DNA of 34,005 bases from an uncultured Eubacteriales bacterium (lineage in GTDB: Bacteria; Bacillota; Clostridia; Oscillospirales; Oscillospiraceae). The DNA is taken from contig URQA01000008.1 in the NCBI GenBank assembly GCA_900549885.1, positions 1 through 34,005 on the forward strand, written 5' to 3'. The position numbers and the translations under genes were made by a program. Shown here one piece after another: positions 14,333-22,378 of this stretch. Every line of letters begins with the position of its first letter. The first letter of the stretch is position 1. A model generated the notes under the pieces. That model was not told where the DNA came from, made no database searches, and saw only the letters and a list, made by a program, of their open reading frames with translations.

Positions 14333-16111
14333 ATGGAAGAATTCACCGCGCTGATCGCGTGGGCGGCCCAAGCTCTGGCGGCCTGGAGTCAAGCCAACCC
14401 CATTCTGGCGGAGGGGGTCAGCTTCGCCTGCCGGCTGCTGGCCCCCATGCTGACTCTGCTGATCCTGGTGCGCACCATCCGCAGCCTGCTCACCGTCCCG
14501 GCCCAGCCCGAGGTGTGGGCTGTGCTGGGCCTGCCCAACGGGGTGAAGGTGCCCTTGACCCGCTGGGAAAACATCATGGGCCGCTCTCCCTCCGCCGACG
14601 TGGTGGTGAACTACCCCAGCGTCTCCCGGCAGCACGCGGCTATTATCCGCCGGGGAGACGATGCGGACTGGACGGTATATGACCTTGGCTCTAAGATGGG
14701 CACCTCCGTCAACGGACAGCCGGTGGAAGGCAGCGCCCCGGTCACTGTGGGGGACACGGTGGAGCTGGGCGGCGTGCCCATGGTGCTCATCCCCGTGGAT
14801 GACAAGGAACTATCTGAGCAGGTGGCACGGCGCCGGCGCCAGGTGCCCATCTCCCCCTGGCTACCCCTCATTGCGCTGACGGCGCTCCAGGTGCTGTGCG
14901 GGTTTCAGCTGTTTATGGCGGGAGGGGCGGAGGCCTCCCCCAACATTGTTCTCAGTTTTCTGGCTCTGCCGGTGATGATGTGGCTGTATTTTCTTCTCAT
15001 GCGCGCCACCGGGCGGGTAGGGTTTGAAATGGAAATTATCGCCTTCTTCCTGTCCACCCTGTCCATGGCAGTCACCGCCTCCTCCGCTCCATCCTCTCTG
15101 CCCAAACAGATGATCGCCCTGATTCTGGGTCTGGGACTGTTTCTGGTGCTGGGGCTGCTCCTGCGGGATTTGAAGCGGGTGCAGAAGCTGCGCTGGCTCA
15201 TGGCCGCCGGGTGTATCGGCCTGCTGGCCATCACATTGGTACTGGGGACCAGCCAGTTCGGCGCCACCAACTGGATCCGGCTTGGCCCCCTGTCCTTCCA
15301 GCCCTCGGAGATCGCCAAGATTTGCTATATCTTCGCCGGGGCGGCCACACTGGAGCGGCTGTTCCGCAAGCGCAACCTGGGGCTGTTCCTGGTGCTGACG
15401 GGGGTATGTCTGCTGTGCCTGGCGGGGATGAGCGACTTCGGCACCGCCGCCATCTTCTTCGTCACCTTTCTGGTCATCGCCTTTCTTCGCTCCGGGGACT
15501 GGGCTACCCTGTCTCTCATCTGCGCTGGAGCGGTATTCGGGGTGTTCATGATCGTTCAGATGCGCCCCTACATCCTCTCCCGCTTCTCCACTTGGCTTCA
15601 CGCCTGGGAGAACGCCTCCTCCGGCGGCTACCAGCAGGTGCGCACCATGTCCGCCGCCGCCTCCGGCGGGCTCATTGGCGTGGGGCCGGGAGAGGGCTGG
15701 CTTCACCGTATCGGGGCGGCGGACACCGACCTGGTGTTCGGCATGCTCTGCGAAGAGTGGGGCCTCATCGTGGCGGTACTGGCGGTAGTGTCCATCCTCA
15801 CCCTGGTGGTCTTTGCCGTCCGCGCCTGCCGGGCGGGCCGCTCTCCCTACTACACCATCGCCGCCTGCGCCGCCGGTTCCCTGCTGGTGTTCCAGACGGC
15901 GCTGAACGTGCTGGGCTCGGTGGATCTGCTCCCTCTGACGGGAGTGACGTTTCCCTTTGTGTCCAACGGCGGCTCGGCCATGATGGCCTCCTGGGGCCTG
16001 CTGGCCTTTTTGAAGGCCACCGACACCCGGCCTAACGCCAGCTTTGCCATTCAGCAGCGCAGGCTGCCCCAGTCTGCCCGTCCCAAGAAGCGAGGTGCTC
16101 CCTATGCGTAA
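14333..16111 (+). CDS. FHA domain fused to a SEDS (FtsW/RodA/SpoVE) peptidoglycan glycosyltransferase
   Basis: A 592-residue membrane protein. An N-terminal hydrophobic segment (about 24-55) is followed by a cytoplasmic FHA phosphothreonine-binding domain with G83-R84, S98-R-x-H101 and N127-G128 (DLGSKMGTSVNG). From about residue 170, roughly ten membrane helices form a SEDS polymerase: NWIRLGPLSFQPSEIAK (313-329), SDFGTA (367-372) and DTDLVFGMLCEEWG (464-477), the last holding the acidic residue expected at the active site. SEDS proteins polymerise lipid II glycan with a class B PBP, which is exactly the next gene (8-nt overlap). In Actinobacteria, separate FHA, RodA and PBP genes lie together, so the fusion suggests phospho-threonine control by a Ser/Thr kinase. 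The start is ATG 14333 with GGGAGG 10 nt upstream. Confidence 0.92.
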   Translation: MEEFTALIAWAAQALAAWSQANPILAEGVSFACRLLAPMLTLLILVRTIRSLLTVPAQPEVWAVLGLPNGVKVPLTRWENIMGRSPSADVVVNYPSVSRQHAAIIRRGDDADWTVYDLGSKMGTSVNGQPVEGSAPVTVGDTVELGGVPMVLIPVDDKELSEQVARRRRQVPISPWLPLIALTALQVLCGFQLFMAGGAEASPNIVLSFLALPVMMWLYFLLMRATGRVGFEMEIIAFFLSTLSMAVTASSAPSSLPKQMIALILGLGLFLVLGLLLRDLKRVQKLRWLMAAGCIGLLAITLVLGTSQFGATNWIRLGPLSFQPSEIAKICYIFAGAATLERLFRKRNLGLFLVLTGVCLLCLAGMSDFGTAAIFFVTFLVIAFLRSGDWATLSLICAGAVFGVFMIVQMRPYILSRFSTWLHAWENASSGGYQQVRTMSAAASGGLIGVGPGEGWLHRIGAADTDLVFGMLCEEWGLIVAVLAVVSILTLVVFAVRACRAGRSPYYTIAACAAGSLLVFQTALNVLGSVDLLPLTGVTFPFVSNGGSAMMASWGLLAFLKATDTRPNASFAIQQRRLPQSARPKKRGAPYA

Positions 16112-17462
16112 GATCGAACGCCGGACCTGGATCTGCCTGCTCATCGCCGGAATCCTGGCCGCGGGCCTGGCCGTCTTTGTGGTTTTGTTCTTCAAAGACG
16201 GCGGAGAATGGGCGTCCGCCTCCTTCAACCGCCACCTCTACTCCTCCTCCGGCACCCTTTTGACCGGCCGGGTGCTGGACCGGGATGGTAATGTGCTCTC
16301 CCAGGTGGAGGACGGCAAGCGGGTCTACGGCGGCGACGCCCGGCAGCGCCGGGCAACGCTCCATGTAGTGGGCGACCTCCAGGGCAAGATCGGCACCGGC
16401 GCCCTCACCGCCTTTGCCGACCGGCTGACGGGCTACAACCCGGTGACCGGGGTAGCCGCGGCAGAGGCCGGGGGCAGCGACCTGTACCTGACCATCGACC
16501 TCGACTGCCAGCTGGCCGCCTGGAACGCCCTCAACGGCCGGAAGGGCGCCGTCCTTCTGTACGACTATGAGACGGGGGAGATCCTCTGTCTGGTGTCCTC
16601 CCCCGCCTATGACCCGGAAAACGTCCCGGACGACCTGGAGAGCGACCCGGACTATGAGGGGGCCTACATCAACCGGGCCCTTCGGGCCGCCTTCACACCC
16701 GGCTCCATTCTGAAGACCGTCACCCTCCACGCCGCCATCGAGGAGCTGCCCGACCTGTTTGACCGCACCTGGACCTGCACCGGGTCCATCCAGATTGGCG
16801 ACCAGACGGTGACCTGCACCTCCGCTCACGGGGATGAGACCATCGGCCAGGCCTTCTCCAACTCCTGCAACTGCGTGTTTGGCCTGCTGGCGGTGGAGCT
16901 GGGGACGGACACCCTGGAGCGGTATGTGGAGCAGGCCGGGCTTACCAGCTCCTATTCCGTGGATGGCATCCCTACCCTAGCCTCCTCCATCCCCCTGGAG
17001 GGGCTGAGCGAGGGCCAGCTGGCGTGGGCCGGCGTGGGCCAGGCCAAAGATTCCGTCAACCCTCTGTCCATGCTGGTGTATATGGGGGCTGTGGCCAACG
17101 GCGGCCGGGCGGCAGTGCCACGGCTCATCCACCGCTCGGACGCATCCCTCATTCCCGCCGGCTGGGGCGCCCGGCGCACCGGCACCCTCATCGCCCCGGA
17201 CCCCGCCCAGATCCTGTCAGACATGATGGCCTATAATGTGACGTCCAACTATGGCAGCAGCCGGTTCGGCAACCTGGATATGGGGGCCAAGTCGGGCACC
17301 GCCGAGGTGGGTGCGGACCAAAAGCCCCATGCCTGGTTTGCCGGCTTTGTCCGGGAGGCGGAACACCCCTATGCCTTTGTGGTGCTGGTGGAAAATGGCG
17401 GCAGCGGCTCCCAGGTGGCCGGCGACGTGGCGGCGGCGGTGCTGTCCGCGGCTGTGGGCTGA
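16104..17462 (+). CDS. class B penicillin-binding protein (transpeptidase), SEDS partner
   Basis: A 452-residue bitopic D,D-transpeptidase. One N-terminal membrane anchor (8-30) is followed by a short, non-catalytic N-terminal region. The penicillin-binding domain has all three active-site motifs: S201-I-L-K204 (FTPGSILK), S254-C-N256 and K396-S-G398-T. It is shorter than PBP2 or PBP3 and closest in layout to actinobacterial PbpA. GAGGTG lies 6 nt before ATG 16104, and the start overlaps the SEDS stop by 8 nt, so the two products are probably made together as a polymerase-transpeptidase pair. The third motif is KSGT rather than KTGT, a common variant. Confidence 0.93.
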   Translation: MRKIERRTWICLLIAGILAAGLAVFVVLFFKDGGEWASASFNRHLYSSSGTLLTGRVLDRDGNVLSQVEDGKRVYGGDARQRRATLHVVGDLQGKIGTGALTAFADRLTGYNPVTGVAAAEAGGSDLYLTIDLDCQLAAWNALNGRKGAVLLYDYETGEILCLVSSPAYDPENVPDDLESDPDYEGAYINRALRAAFTPGSILKTVTLHAAIEELPDLFDRTWTCTGSIQIGDQTVTCTSAHGDETIGQAFSNSCNCVFGLLAVELGTDTLERYVEQAGLTSSYSVDGIPTLASSIPLEGLSEGQLAWAGVGQAKDSVNPLSMLVYMGAVANGGRAAVPRLIHRSDASLIPAGWGARRTGTLIAPDPAQILSDMMAYNVTSNYGSSRFGNLDMGAKSGTAEVGADQKPHAWFAGFVREAEHPYAFVVLVENGGSGSQVAGDVAAAVLSAAVG

Positions 17463-17478
17463 CACCGGATCAGGCCAT

Positions 17479-17510
17479 AAAAGCCCCGCGGCCGATGCCG
17501 CGGGGCTTTT
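17479..17510 (+). terminator. terminator of the SEDS/PBP operon
   Basis: AAAA, stem GCCCCGCGGC (17483-17492), CGAT loop, GCCGCGGGGC (17497-17506), TTTT. The 245 nt that follow, up to the Rrf2 stop, show no gene I can support. Confidence 0.9.
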
Positions 17511-17755
17511 GATTTGTACTTGTGGAACCTGTCTTAGTGCGCACTGCCTTAAAAGTATGGCGAATTCGGAACGCAACCAAAAGAATTCTCATAGGCGGAG
17601 GAAAGTGTGCGTAAATTCACAGCTTTTCAAACACTCATCCACCTTGTCCAACATATCTGCCCGCCCAGATGCCGCGCCTGGCAGCCGATCTTCTTTATTG
17701 GCGGTTTGATTTCGATATACATATGTATCCGGTCCAATTCCCAAATCATTACGAT

Positions 17756-18187
17756 TTATGTGATATCATTATTTTCACCGTCAGCCGAACGCATTAAATC
17801 AGCTATCGTATAGCCATCAAAAAATTCGGTAACGACCTGATCAAATTTTTCCCACATGGGCAGAGTCCTGCATTGGGCGGCTCTGGAGCAAGGCAGGGCA
17901 TGGCTTTCCAGACAGGCTACAGGAGCCAGTTCGCCTTCCGTCAAGCGTAAAATCGTCCCAACCTTGTACTGCTCCGGAGGTTTTCCCAGCTTATAGCCCC
18001 CGCCTTTCCCCCGCAGCCCCACCAGAATTCTTTCCCGCACAAGTACCTTTAAAACCGCCTCCAGATACTTTTCAGAGATCTCCTGGCGCTGGGCGATTTC
18101 CTTCAATGGAACAAATCCTTCGTCTTGATGTTCCGCTAAATCGACCATGACCCGCAGCGCATATCTGCCCTTCGTTGATATAAACAC
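17756..18187 (-). CDS. Rrf2/IscR-family transcriptional regulator
   Basis: A 143-residue winged-helix repressor. It has the family start FISTKGRYALRVMVDLAEH, recognition helix ISEKYLEAVLKVL, wing RGKGGGYKLGK, and three cysteines C92, C100 and C106 (ACLESHALPC...C) placed where IscR-type proteins bind a [2Fe-2S] cluster. IscR itself uses 6/6 spacing; here it is 8/6. It may sense Fe-S or cysteine status and control the divergent cysK and the nearby iscS-iscU. I start at GTG 18187 because GGGGGG lies 6 nt upstream and family members begin here; in-frame ATGs 18-24 nt upstream lack one. Confidence 0.88.
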   Translation of the reverse strand: MFISTKGRYALRVMVDLAEHQDEGFVPLKEIAQRQEISEKYLEAVLKVLVRERILVGLRGKGGGYKLGKPPEQYKVGTILRLTEGELAPVACLESHALPCSRAAQCRTLPMWEKFDQVVTEFFDGYTIADLMRSADGENNDIT

Positions 18188-18215
18188 AGAAGTCCCCCCT
18201 TGCATGTTCAATCCA

Positions 18216-18245
18216 ATTATACCACATGGTTAATAGGAAATTCAA
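18216..18245 (-). promoter_or_regulatory. promoter of the Rrf2 regulator gene
   Basis: On the minus strand: TTGAAT (18240-18245), 18 bp, TATAAT (18216-18221) with a TGG extension. The palindrome ACCA-CA-TGGT (18221-18230) overlaps the promoter and could be an autoregulatory operator. Confidence 0.6.
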
Positions 18246-18266
18246 CTGATTCCTCCCCCTCTTCTA

Positions 18267-18295
18267 TTGACAAATCTCTCCTTTGGTGCTAAAAT
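18267..18295 (+). promoter_or_regulatory. promoter of cysK
   Basis: TTGACA (18267-18272), 17 bp, TAAAAT (18290-18295). Just downstream, GTCAA (18312-18316) and TTGAC (18326-18330) form a small inverted repeat. The cysK leader is about 130 nt. Confidence 0.7.
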
Positions 18296-18431
18296 CCCTA
18301 TAAACCTACTCGTCAAGTCTGTATATTGACTAACCCAATTCTGATTGCCTGCTGGAGCGATGCCGCCGCTGATTGCTGATTCAGGTCCCAGCCGCTTGCA
18401 AACCAAACAAACCATATTGGAGGAATCTATC

Positions 18432-19364
18432 ATGGGCAACATCTACACATCCGCCGCCCAGCTGATTGGCCGCACACCTTTGCTCGAGCTGACTCACATT
18501 GAGCAAGCGCATGCGCTGGAGGCCAAGCTGGTCGCCAAACTGGAATTCTTTAACCCCGCTGGTTCGGTCAAAGACCGCATCGCCAAGGCTATGATCGACG
18601 ATGCCGAGGCTAAGGGCCTGCTGAAGCCTGGCGCAGTTATCATCGAACCAACCTCCGGCAACACGGGCATCGGACTGGCATCTGTGGCTGCAGCCAAGGG
18701 CTACCGAATCATCCTTACCATGCCAGAAACCATGAGTGTAGAGCGTCGCCAGATTATGAAGGCCTACGGAGCGGAGCTTGTGCTTACCGAGGGGGCCAAG
18801 GGCATGAAGGGTGCCATTGCCAAAGCGGAAGAACTAGCAAAGGAAATTCCCAACAGCTTCACCCCCGGACAGTTTACCAACCCGGCCAACCCCGCTACCC
18901 ACAAGGCGACTACTGGCCCCGAAATCTGGGCGGATACCGACGGCAGAGTAGATTATTTTGTCGCTGGAGTTGGTACAGGCGGCACTATTACCGGCGTTGG
19001 GCAGTATCTGAAGGAACAAGCCCCCCATGTGAAAGTGATTGCCGTCGAACCGAAGGATTCTCCGGTTCTCAGTAAAGGGCACTCCGGCGCACACAAAATC
19101 CAGGGTATTGGAGCGGGCTTCGTCCCGGACACCTTGGATACCACCGTTTATGATGAGATCATCCCCGTCGCCAACGACGACGCCTTTGCCACAGGAAAAG
19201 AGATTGGCCGGCTGGAAGGCGTTCTAGTAGGCATATCATCCGGCGCAGCGGTGTGGGCTGCACTCCAAATCGCCCGACGTCCAGAAGCGAAGGGAAAAAT
19301 CATTGTGGCCCTGTTGCCTGATACTGGCGACCGCTATCTCTCAACTCCACTGTTCGCAGACTAA
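18432..19364 (+). CDS. cysK: cysteine synthase A (O-acetylserine sulfhydrylase)
   Basis: CysK makes L-cysteine from O-acetylserine and sulfide using PLP. The 310-residue protein has the PLP lysine K47 (NPAGSVKDR), the substrate loop TSGNTG (74-79), the phosphate-binding GTGGTITG (181-188) and the GISSGAAV strand (267-274). The start ATG 18432 has GGAGGA 8 nt upstream. The gene faces away from an Rrf2 regulator and precedes iscS-iscU, so cysteine supply and cysteine use for Fe-S clusters sit side by side. The 256 nt after the stop hold a long GC hairpin and the next promoter. Confidence 0.96.
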   Translation: MGNIYTSAAQLIGRTPLLELTHIEQAHALEAKLVAKLEFFNPAGSVKDRIAKAMIDDAEAKGLLKPGAVIIEPTSGNTGIGLASVAAAKGYRIILTMPETMSVERRQIMKAYGAELVLTEGAKGMKGAIAKAEELAKEIPNSFTPGQFTNPANPATHKATTGPEIWADTDGRVDYFVAGVGTGGTITGVGQYLKEQAPHVKVIAVEPKDSPVLSKGHSGAHKIQGIGAGFVPDTLDTTVYDEIIPVANDDAFATGKEIGRLEGVLVGISSGAAVWAALQIARRPEAKGKIIVALLPDTGDRYLSTPLFAD

Positions 19365-19384
19365 GATACAAGCCCCCTTCATGC

Positions 19385-19415
19385 AAGCGCCGCCGCAGGC
19401 TCTGCGGCGGCGCTT
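19385..19415 (+). terminator. GC-rich hairpin after cysK, weak terminator
   Basis: 13-bp stem AAGCGCCGCCGCA (19385-19397)/TGCGGCGGCGCTT (19403-19415). Only two T lie at its end, so it may terminate weakly or protect the cysK 3' end. Confidence 0.45.
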
Positions 19416-19557
19416 CACGTTCGCCATGGGCGATTGCCCACGTCCAGTGTGATACGTTGATCACAGATTCCGCCCTTGCCTTATGCTATATCCGTAGCAT
19501 AGCTGGCGGTCTGTGCTTTGCAGTTCAGAATTGTGAGGACATAAAAAATTCTAATTA

Positions 19558-19574
19558 CCTATTGAAACAGTAGG
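19558..19574. promoter_or_regulatory. candidate Rrf2/IscR operator
   Basis: CCTATTGAAACAGTAGG is a 17-bp near-perfect inverted repeat (6 of 7 arm pairs around AAA). It overlaps the -35 box of the iscS-iscU promoter, which would suit repression by an Rrf2-family protein. Confidence 0.5.
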
Positions 19575-19589
19575 ATAGTATGATATAAT
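19562..19589 (+). promoter_or_regulatory. promoter of the iscS-iscU operon
   Basis: TTGAAA (19562-19567), 16 bp, TATAAT (19584-19589). It lies before the truncated Rrf2 gene that precedes iscS. Confidence 0.65.
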
Positions 19590-19620
19590 ATTTCCTGTGG
19601 GAATTTGAATTTGAGCGGGT

Positions 19621-19818
19621 GTGATTCACTATGATACGTTTTCCAACGGCCGCCACGCCCTTTGGGTCATGGCCGGCATAGCAGAGCACGGTATGGAAAC
19701 ACCATTATTTCTAATTCTAAAGAGGATTGCCGCGCGTCAAAATATTACCAATAGGTATTTGGAACGGATTATGCTGTCTGGCGGTTCCTGCGTGGGGCCA
19801 GCAGCATCAAGTTACTGA
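19621..19818 (+). pseudogene. truncated Rrf2/IscR-family regulator gene
   Basis: The 65-codon frame starts at GTG 19621. Its residues NGRHALWVMAGIAEHG and ARQNITNRYLERIM align with the first half of the intact Rrf2 protein encoded at 17756-18187 (KGRYALRVMVDLAEH, QEISEKYLEAVL). It then breaks off into GGSCVGPAASSY, losing the wing, the dimer helix and the cluster cysteines. It sits where iscR usually stands, directly before iscS and behind an Rrf2-like operator. It looks like a decayed iscR. A DNA-binding-only fragment that still acts cannot be excluded, but the recognition half alone would lack its dimer helix. Confidence 0.7.
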
Positions 19819-19839
19819 AATAAAGAAAGGAAATGCCAA

Positions 19840-21018
19840 ATGAGAATGATTTATGCAGACAATGCCGCCACGACTAAGCTGTCCCCAACGGCGCTGGCGG
19901 CCATGATCCCCTACTTCACAGAGGGCTTTGGCAATCCATCCTCCCTCTATGACTTCGGGACAAAAGCAAGGTCGGCGCTGGAACAGGCCAGAGCCGATGT
20001 AGCCCAATGTTTGAATGCCCAGACAGACGAAATCTTTTTTACATCTGGCGGCACGGAAAGCGACAACTGGGCTTTGCGGGGCGTAGCAGAGGCCCTAGGG
20101 CGCAGGGGCAAGCATATTCTCATCTCCGCTATTGAGCATCACGCTATTTTGCATACCGGGGACTGGCTTCGCAAGCAGGGCTTCGAGGTGGAGCTGCTGC
20201 CGGTAGATGCGTATGGAAAGGTCCAGCCCGATATCCTGCATAATGCGCTGCGGCCTGACACTATCCTGGTCTCCGTCATGCTGGCCAACAACGAAATCGG
20301 CACCATCCAGCCGATCAAGGAGCTTTCCGCTATCGCCCATACGAATGGGGCCTTGTTTCACACAGATGCAGTACAAGCGGTAGGACATATCCCAGTGGAT
20401 GTGGAGGACTTAGGGGTAGATTTGCTGAGTCTGTCCTCTCACAAATTTCATGGCCCCCGTGGCGTGGGCGCACTGTATGTCCGCCATAAAACACCGCTCC
20501 TGCCGCTGATCCACGGCGGTGGTCAGGAGTGGGGACGGCGCTCTGGCACGGAAAATGTGGCCGGTGCAGTGGGCATGGCGGCGGCGCTCCAGGAGCGAAT
20601 CGCTGCTTTGGACACCAACATGCCCCGTTTGACCGCCCTGCGGGACAAGATCATCCGGGAAATGCTTAGGCTCCCTTACGCCAGGCTGACTGGCCACCCG
20701 GATGACCGCTTGCCCTCTATTGCCTCACTGGTATTTGAGGGTATTGAGGGCGAGTCTATTTTGCTTCAACTGGATGCCCGTGGTATCTGCGCCTCCAGTG
20801 GTTCGGCCTGCTCGTCCACCTCGTTGGAGCCGTCTCACGTTCTGTTGGCCATCGGCCTGCCCCATGCCATTGCCCACGGCTCGGTGCGGCTCAGTTTAGG
20901 GGATGATATAACCGAGGATGAAGTGGACACCATTATTCAGGACCTGACGGAAGTAGTCAACGATCTGCGCGCTCTGTCCCCAGTATGGGATGTCGCCGCG
21001 CAAAGGCCCACATGGTAA
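19840..21018 (+). CDS. iscS: cysteine desulfurase, IscS/NifS type
   Basis: This PLP enzyme turns cysteine into alanine and a persulfide used for Fe-S cluster assembly. The 392-residue protein has YADNAATT at its start, EHHAIL (99-104), NNEIGTIQP (150-158), the PLP lysine K202 in SSHKFHGPRG, GGGQEWGRRSGTENV (226-240) and the catalytic loop cysteine C324 in ASSGSACSS. That short, group I loop fits IscS/NifS rather than SufS. An adjoining iscU supports the assignment. AAAGGA stands about 10 nt before ATG 19840. It is co-directional with iscU, 16 nt apart. Confidence 0.94.
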   Translation: MRMIYADNAATTKLSPTALAAMIPYFTEGFGNPSSLYDFGTKARSALEQARADVAQCLNAQTDEIFFTSGGTESDNWALRGVAEALGRRGKHILISAIEHHAILHTGDWLRKQGFEVELLPVDAYGKVQPDILHNALRPDTILVSVMLANNEIGTIQPIKELSAIAHTNGALFHTDAVQAVGHIPVDVEDLGVDLLSLSSHKFHGPRGVGALYVRHKTPLLPLIHGGGQEWGRRSGTENVAGAVGMAAALQERIAALDTNMPRLTALRDKIIREMLRLPYARLTGHPDDRLPSIASLVFEGIEGESILLQLDARGICASSGSACSSTSLEPSHVLLAIGLPHAIAHGSVRLSLGDDITEDEVDTIIQDLTEVVNDLRALSPVWDVAAQRPTW

Positions 21019-21034
21019 AAAGGAGGAAGAGACG

Positions 21035-21466
21035 ATGATTTATTCTGATAAGGTGATGGACCATTTCAACCATCCCCGTAATGTAGGCGAGATAGAGGGC
21101 GCTGATGCCATAGGTCAGGTGGGCAACCCGGTCTGTGGGGACATTATGAAAATGTATCTGAAAATCGACGGGGATGTCATCACCGATGTAAAATTCAAGA
21201 CCTTTGGCTGCGGATCGGCTATTGCCACTTCATCCATGGCCACGGAGTTAATAAAAGGAAAGACCATCCAAGAGGCCCTAACCCTGACCAACGCCGCCGT
21301 AGCTGAGGCGCTGGACGGTCTGCCCGCACACAAAATGCACTGCTCTGTGCTGGCGGAAGAAGCGATTAAAGCAGCTCTGGCGGATTACTACACCCGGCAA
21401 GGGTTGCCTGTGCCGCCAGAGTGTGCAGTGCCAGCGGTTGGCGAATCCTGTCCTCACTGCGGATGA
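21035..21466 (+). CDS. iscU: Fe-S cluster assembly scaffold IscU/NifU
   Basis: A 143-residue scaffold with the three cluster ligands C34 (GNPVCGD, with D36), C59 (FGCGSAIATSS) and C103 (HCSVLAEEAI), as in IscU. A C-terminal extension adds C-x9-C-x2-C (ECAVPAVGESCPHC), a feature of many clostridial IscU-type proteins that may bind metal. The true start is ATG 21035 with AGGAGG 8 nt upstream; the open frame runs further upstream into iscS. It ends the operon at a strong terminator. Confidence 0.94.
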   Translation: MIYSDKVMDHFNHPRNVGEIEGADAIGQVGNPVCGDIMKMYLKIDGDVITDVKFKTFGCGSAIATSSMATELIKGKTIQEALTLTNAAVAEALDGLPAHKMHCSVLAEEAIKAALADYYTRQGLPVPPECAVPAVGESCPHCG

Positions 21467-21513
21467 GCCATCCGCACATTGTCTGGCTGCATCGAACAAA
21501 ACCATCAAAAAGC

Positions 21514-21550
21514 AAGCTGCCGGAATGTGTAAGCCATTCCGGCAGCTTTT
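21514..21550 (+). terminator. terminator of the iscS-iscU operon
   Basis: Perfect 14-bp stem AAGCTGCCGGAATG (21514-21527)/CATTCCGGCAGCTT (21535-21548), 7-nt loop, TTTT end. Confidence 0.85.
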
Positions 21551-21619
21551 GGATAGGAAGAGTTCGGGAGCCATTTGTCAGCCCTGGTTTTTCTATATAA
21601 AACCAATATCAAAAAGCGG

Positions 21620-22378
21620 TCATACCCTCGCTTCGTCTTCATAACAGTCAAAATGGGTATAACTGTTTTGATTATTCATCGTGCGGTATGGCAGCGGAGG
21701 CGGACAGGTGTTCTGAACCGGCTGAATAGGGTTGCACTCCATATGCAGCGGGCCAGGGTCATCCAGGTTGGACGGCGTTGGATTTGGGGGCGGCGGCACG
21801 TTGTTTTTCAGGTTGTGATACATCATTTCCGCCGGGTTGAACACGTCAAACAGGTCGAAGAACTCCGGGCACACTTGATAGTGCAGGAACTTCCATCCGT
21901 CCTCCTCTTTGACGAAATCCATCCCGTACCGCTCCCACAGCATGGCTCCCCAAGGCTTTTGGTCATCGTTCAGGAAGCTGTATAGCAGGCCAGGGGTCAA
22001 ATAGGAGGCCCGGGCGGTTTTACCATCGTCTGCCACCTCCAGCACGCCGTTGGTCAACGTGTGCATGGCGTTATTATACAAGGGACGGTAGTCCATTCCG
22101 GCTACTTCCGGATAGTTTGCCTCTATCTGGCGATAATTGTCGATGCACTGCTGGTCGTAGTCCACCACGCTGCCCATCCAAATGGAGGGAAACCCCCGCA
22201 TCCGTCCAAAAGAATGGGCCCAGGAGGTATCCTCCCGCTTGGACCACACGGTGGTCCACTCCTCGTAGGAGCGGCTGGCCGCATGGAGATAATTGTGGGT
22301 CGCCAGCACCTTTTCCAGTTCGCAGCTGTCCGCGGCGCGGGTCACCCGCTGAGAGATCGTCATATCTCGATTCATCAT
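21620..22378 (-). CDS. SnoaL/NTF2-like protein, paralog C (divergent)
   Basis: A 252-residue protein and the last gene of the permease-SnoaL unit. Residues about 15-175 form an NTF2-like alpha+beta cone, recognisable by VLEVADDGKTARASY and the closing strand EEDGWKFLHYQV with H166. The tail repeats the paralogs' signature PY(230-231)-x-T...SY(239-240). It differs from A and B: the GYY-G-x-AI-SYY block near residue 60 is replaced by GRMRGFPSIWMGSV, and a proline-rich linker (NNVPPPPNPTPS) precedes the tail. The start overlaps paralog B by ATGA, so synthesis is coupled. NTF2-like proteins act as isomerases, cyclases, dehydratases or ligand carriers; the substrate here is unknown. Confidence 0.78.
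   Translation of the reverse strand: MMNRDMTISQRVTRAADSCELEKVLATHNYLHAASRSYEEWTTVWSKREDTSWAHSFGRMRGFPSIWMGSVVDYDQQCIDNYRQIEANYPEVAGMDYRPLYNNAMHTLTNGVLEVADDGKTARASYLTPGLLYSFLNDDQKPWGAMLWERYGMDFVKEEDGWKFLHYQVCPEFFDLFDVFNPAEMMYHNLKNNVPPPPNPTPSNLDDPGPLHMECNPIQPVQNTCPPPLPYRTMNNQNSYTHFDCYEDEARV

Noticed and set aside
14861..16228. 455-codon frame opposite the SEDS gene
   Set aside because: Antisense to well-supported membrane-protein motifs; the translation is charged low-complexity sequence with no homology I recognise.
17607..17813. 68-codon frame with a hydrophobic middle and GGAGG upstream
   Set aside because: It starts at GTG after an imperfect ribosome site, has no family I recognise, and runs antisense into the 3' end of the Rrf2 gene. 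Not strong enough to call.
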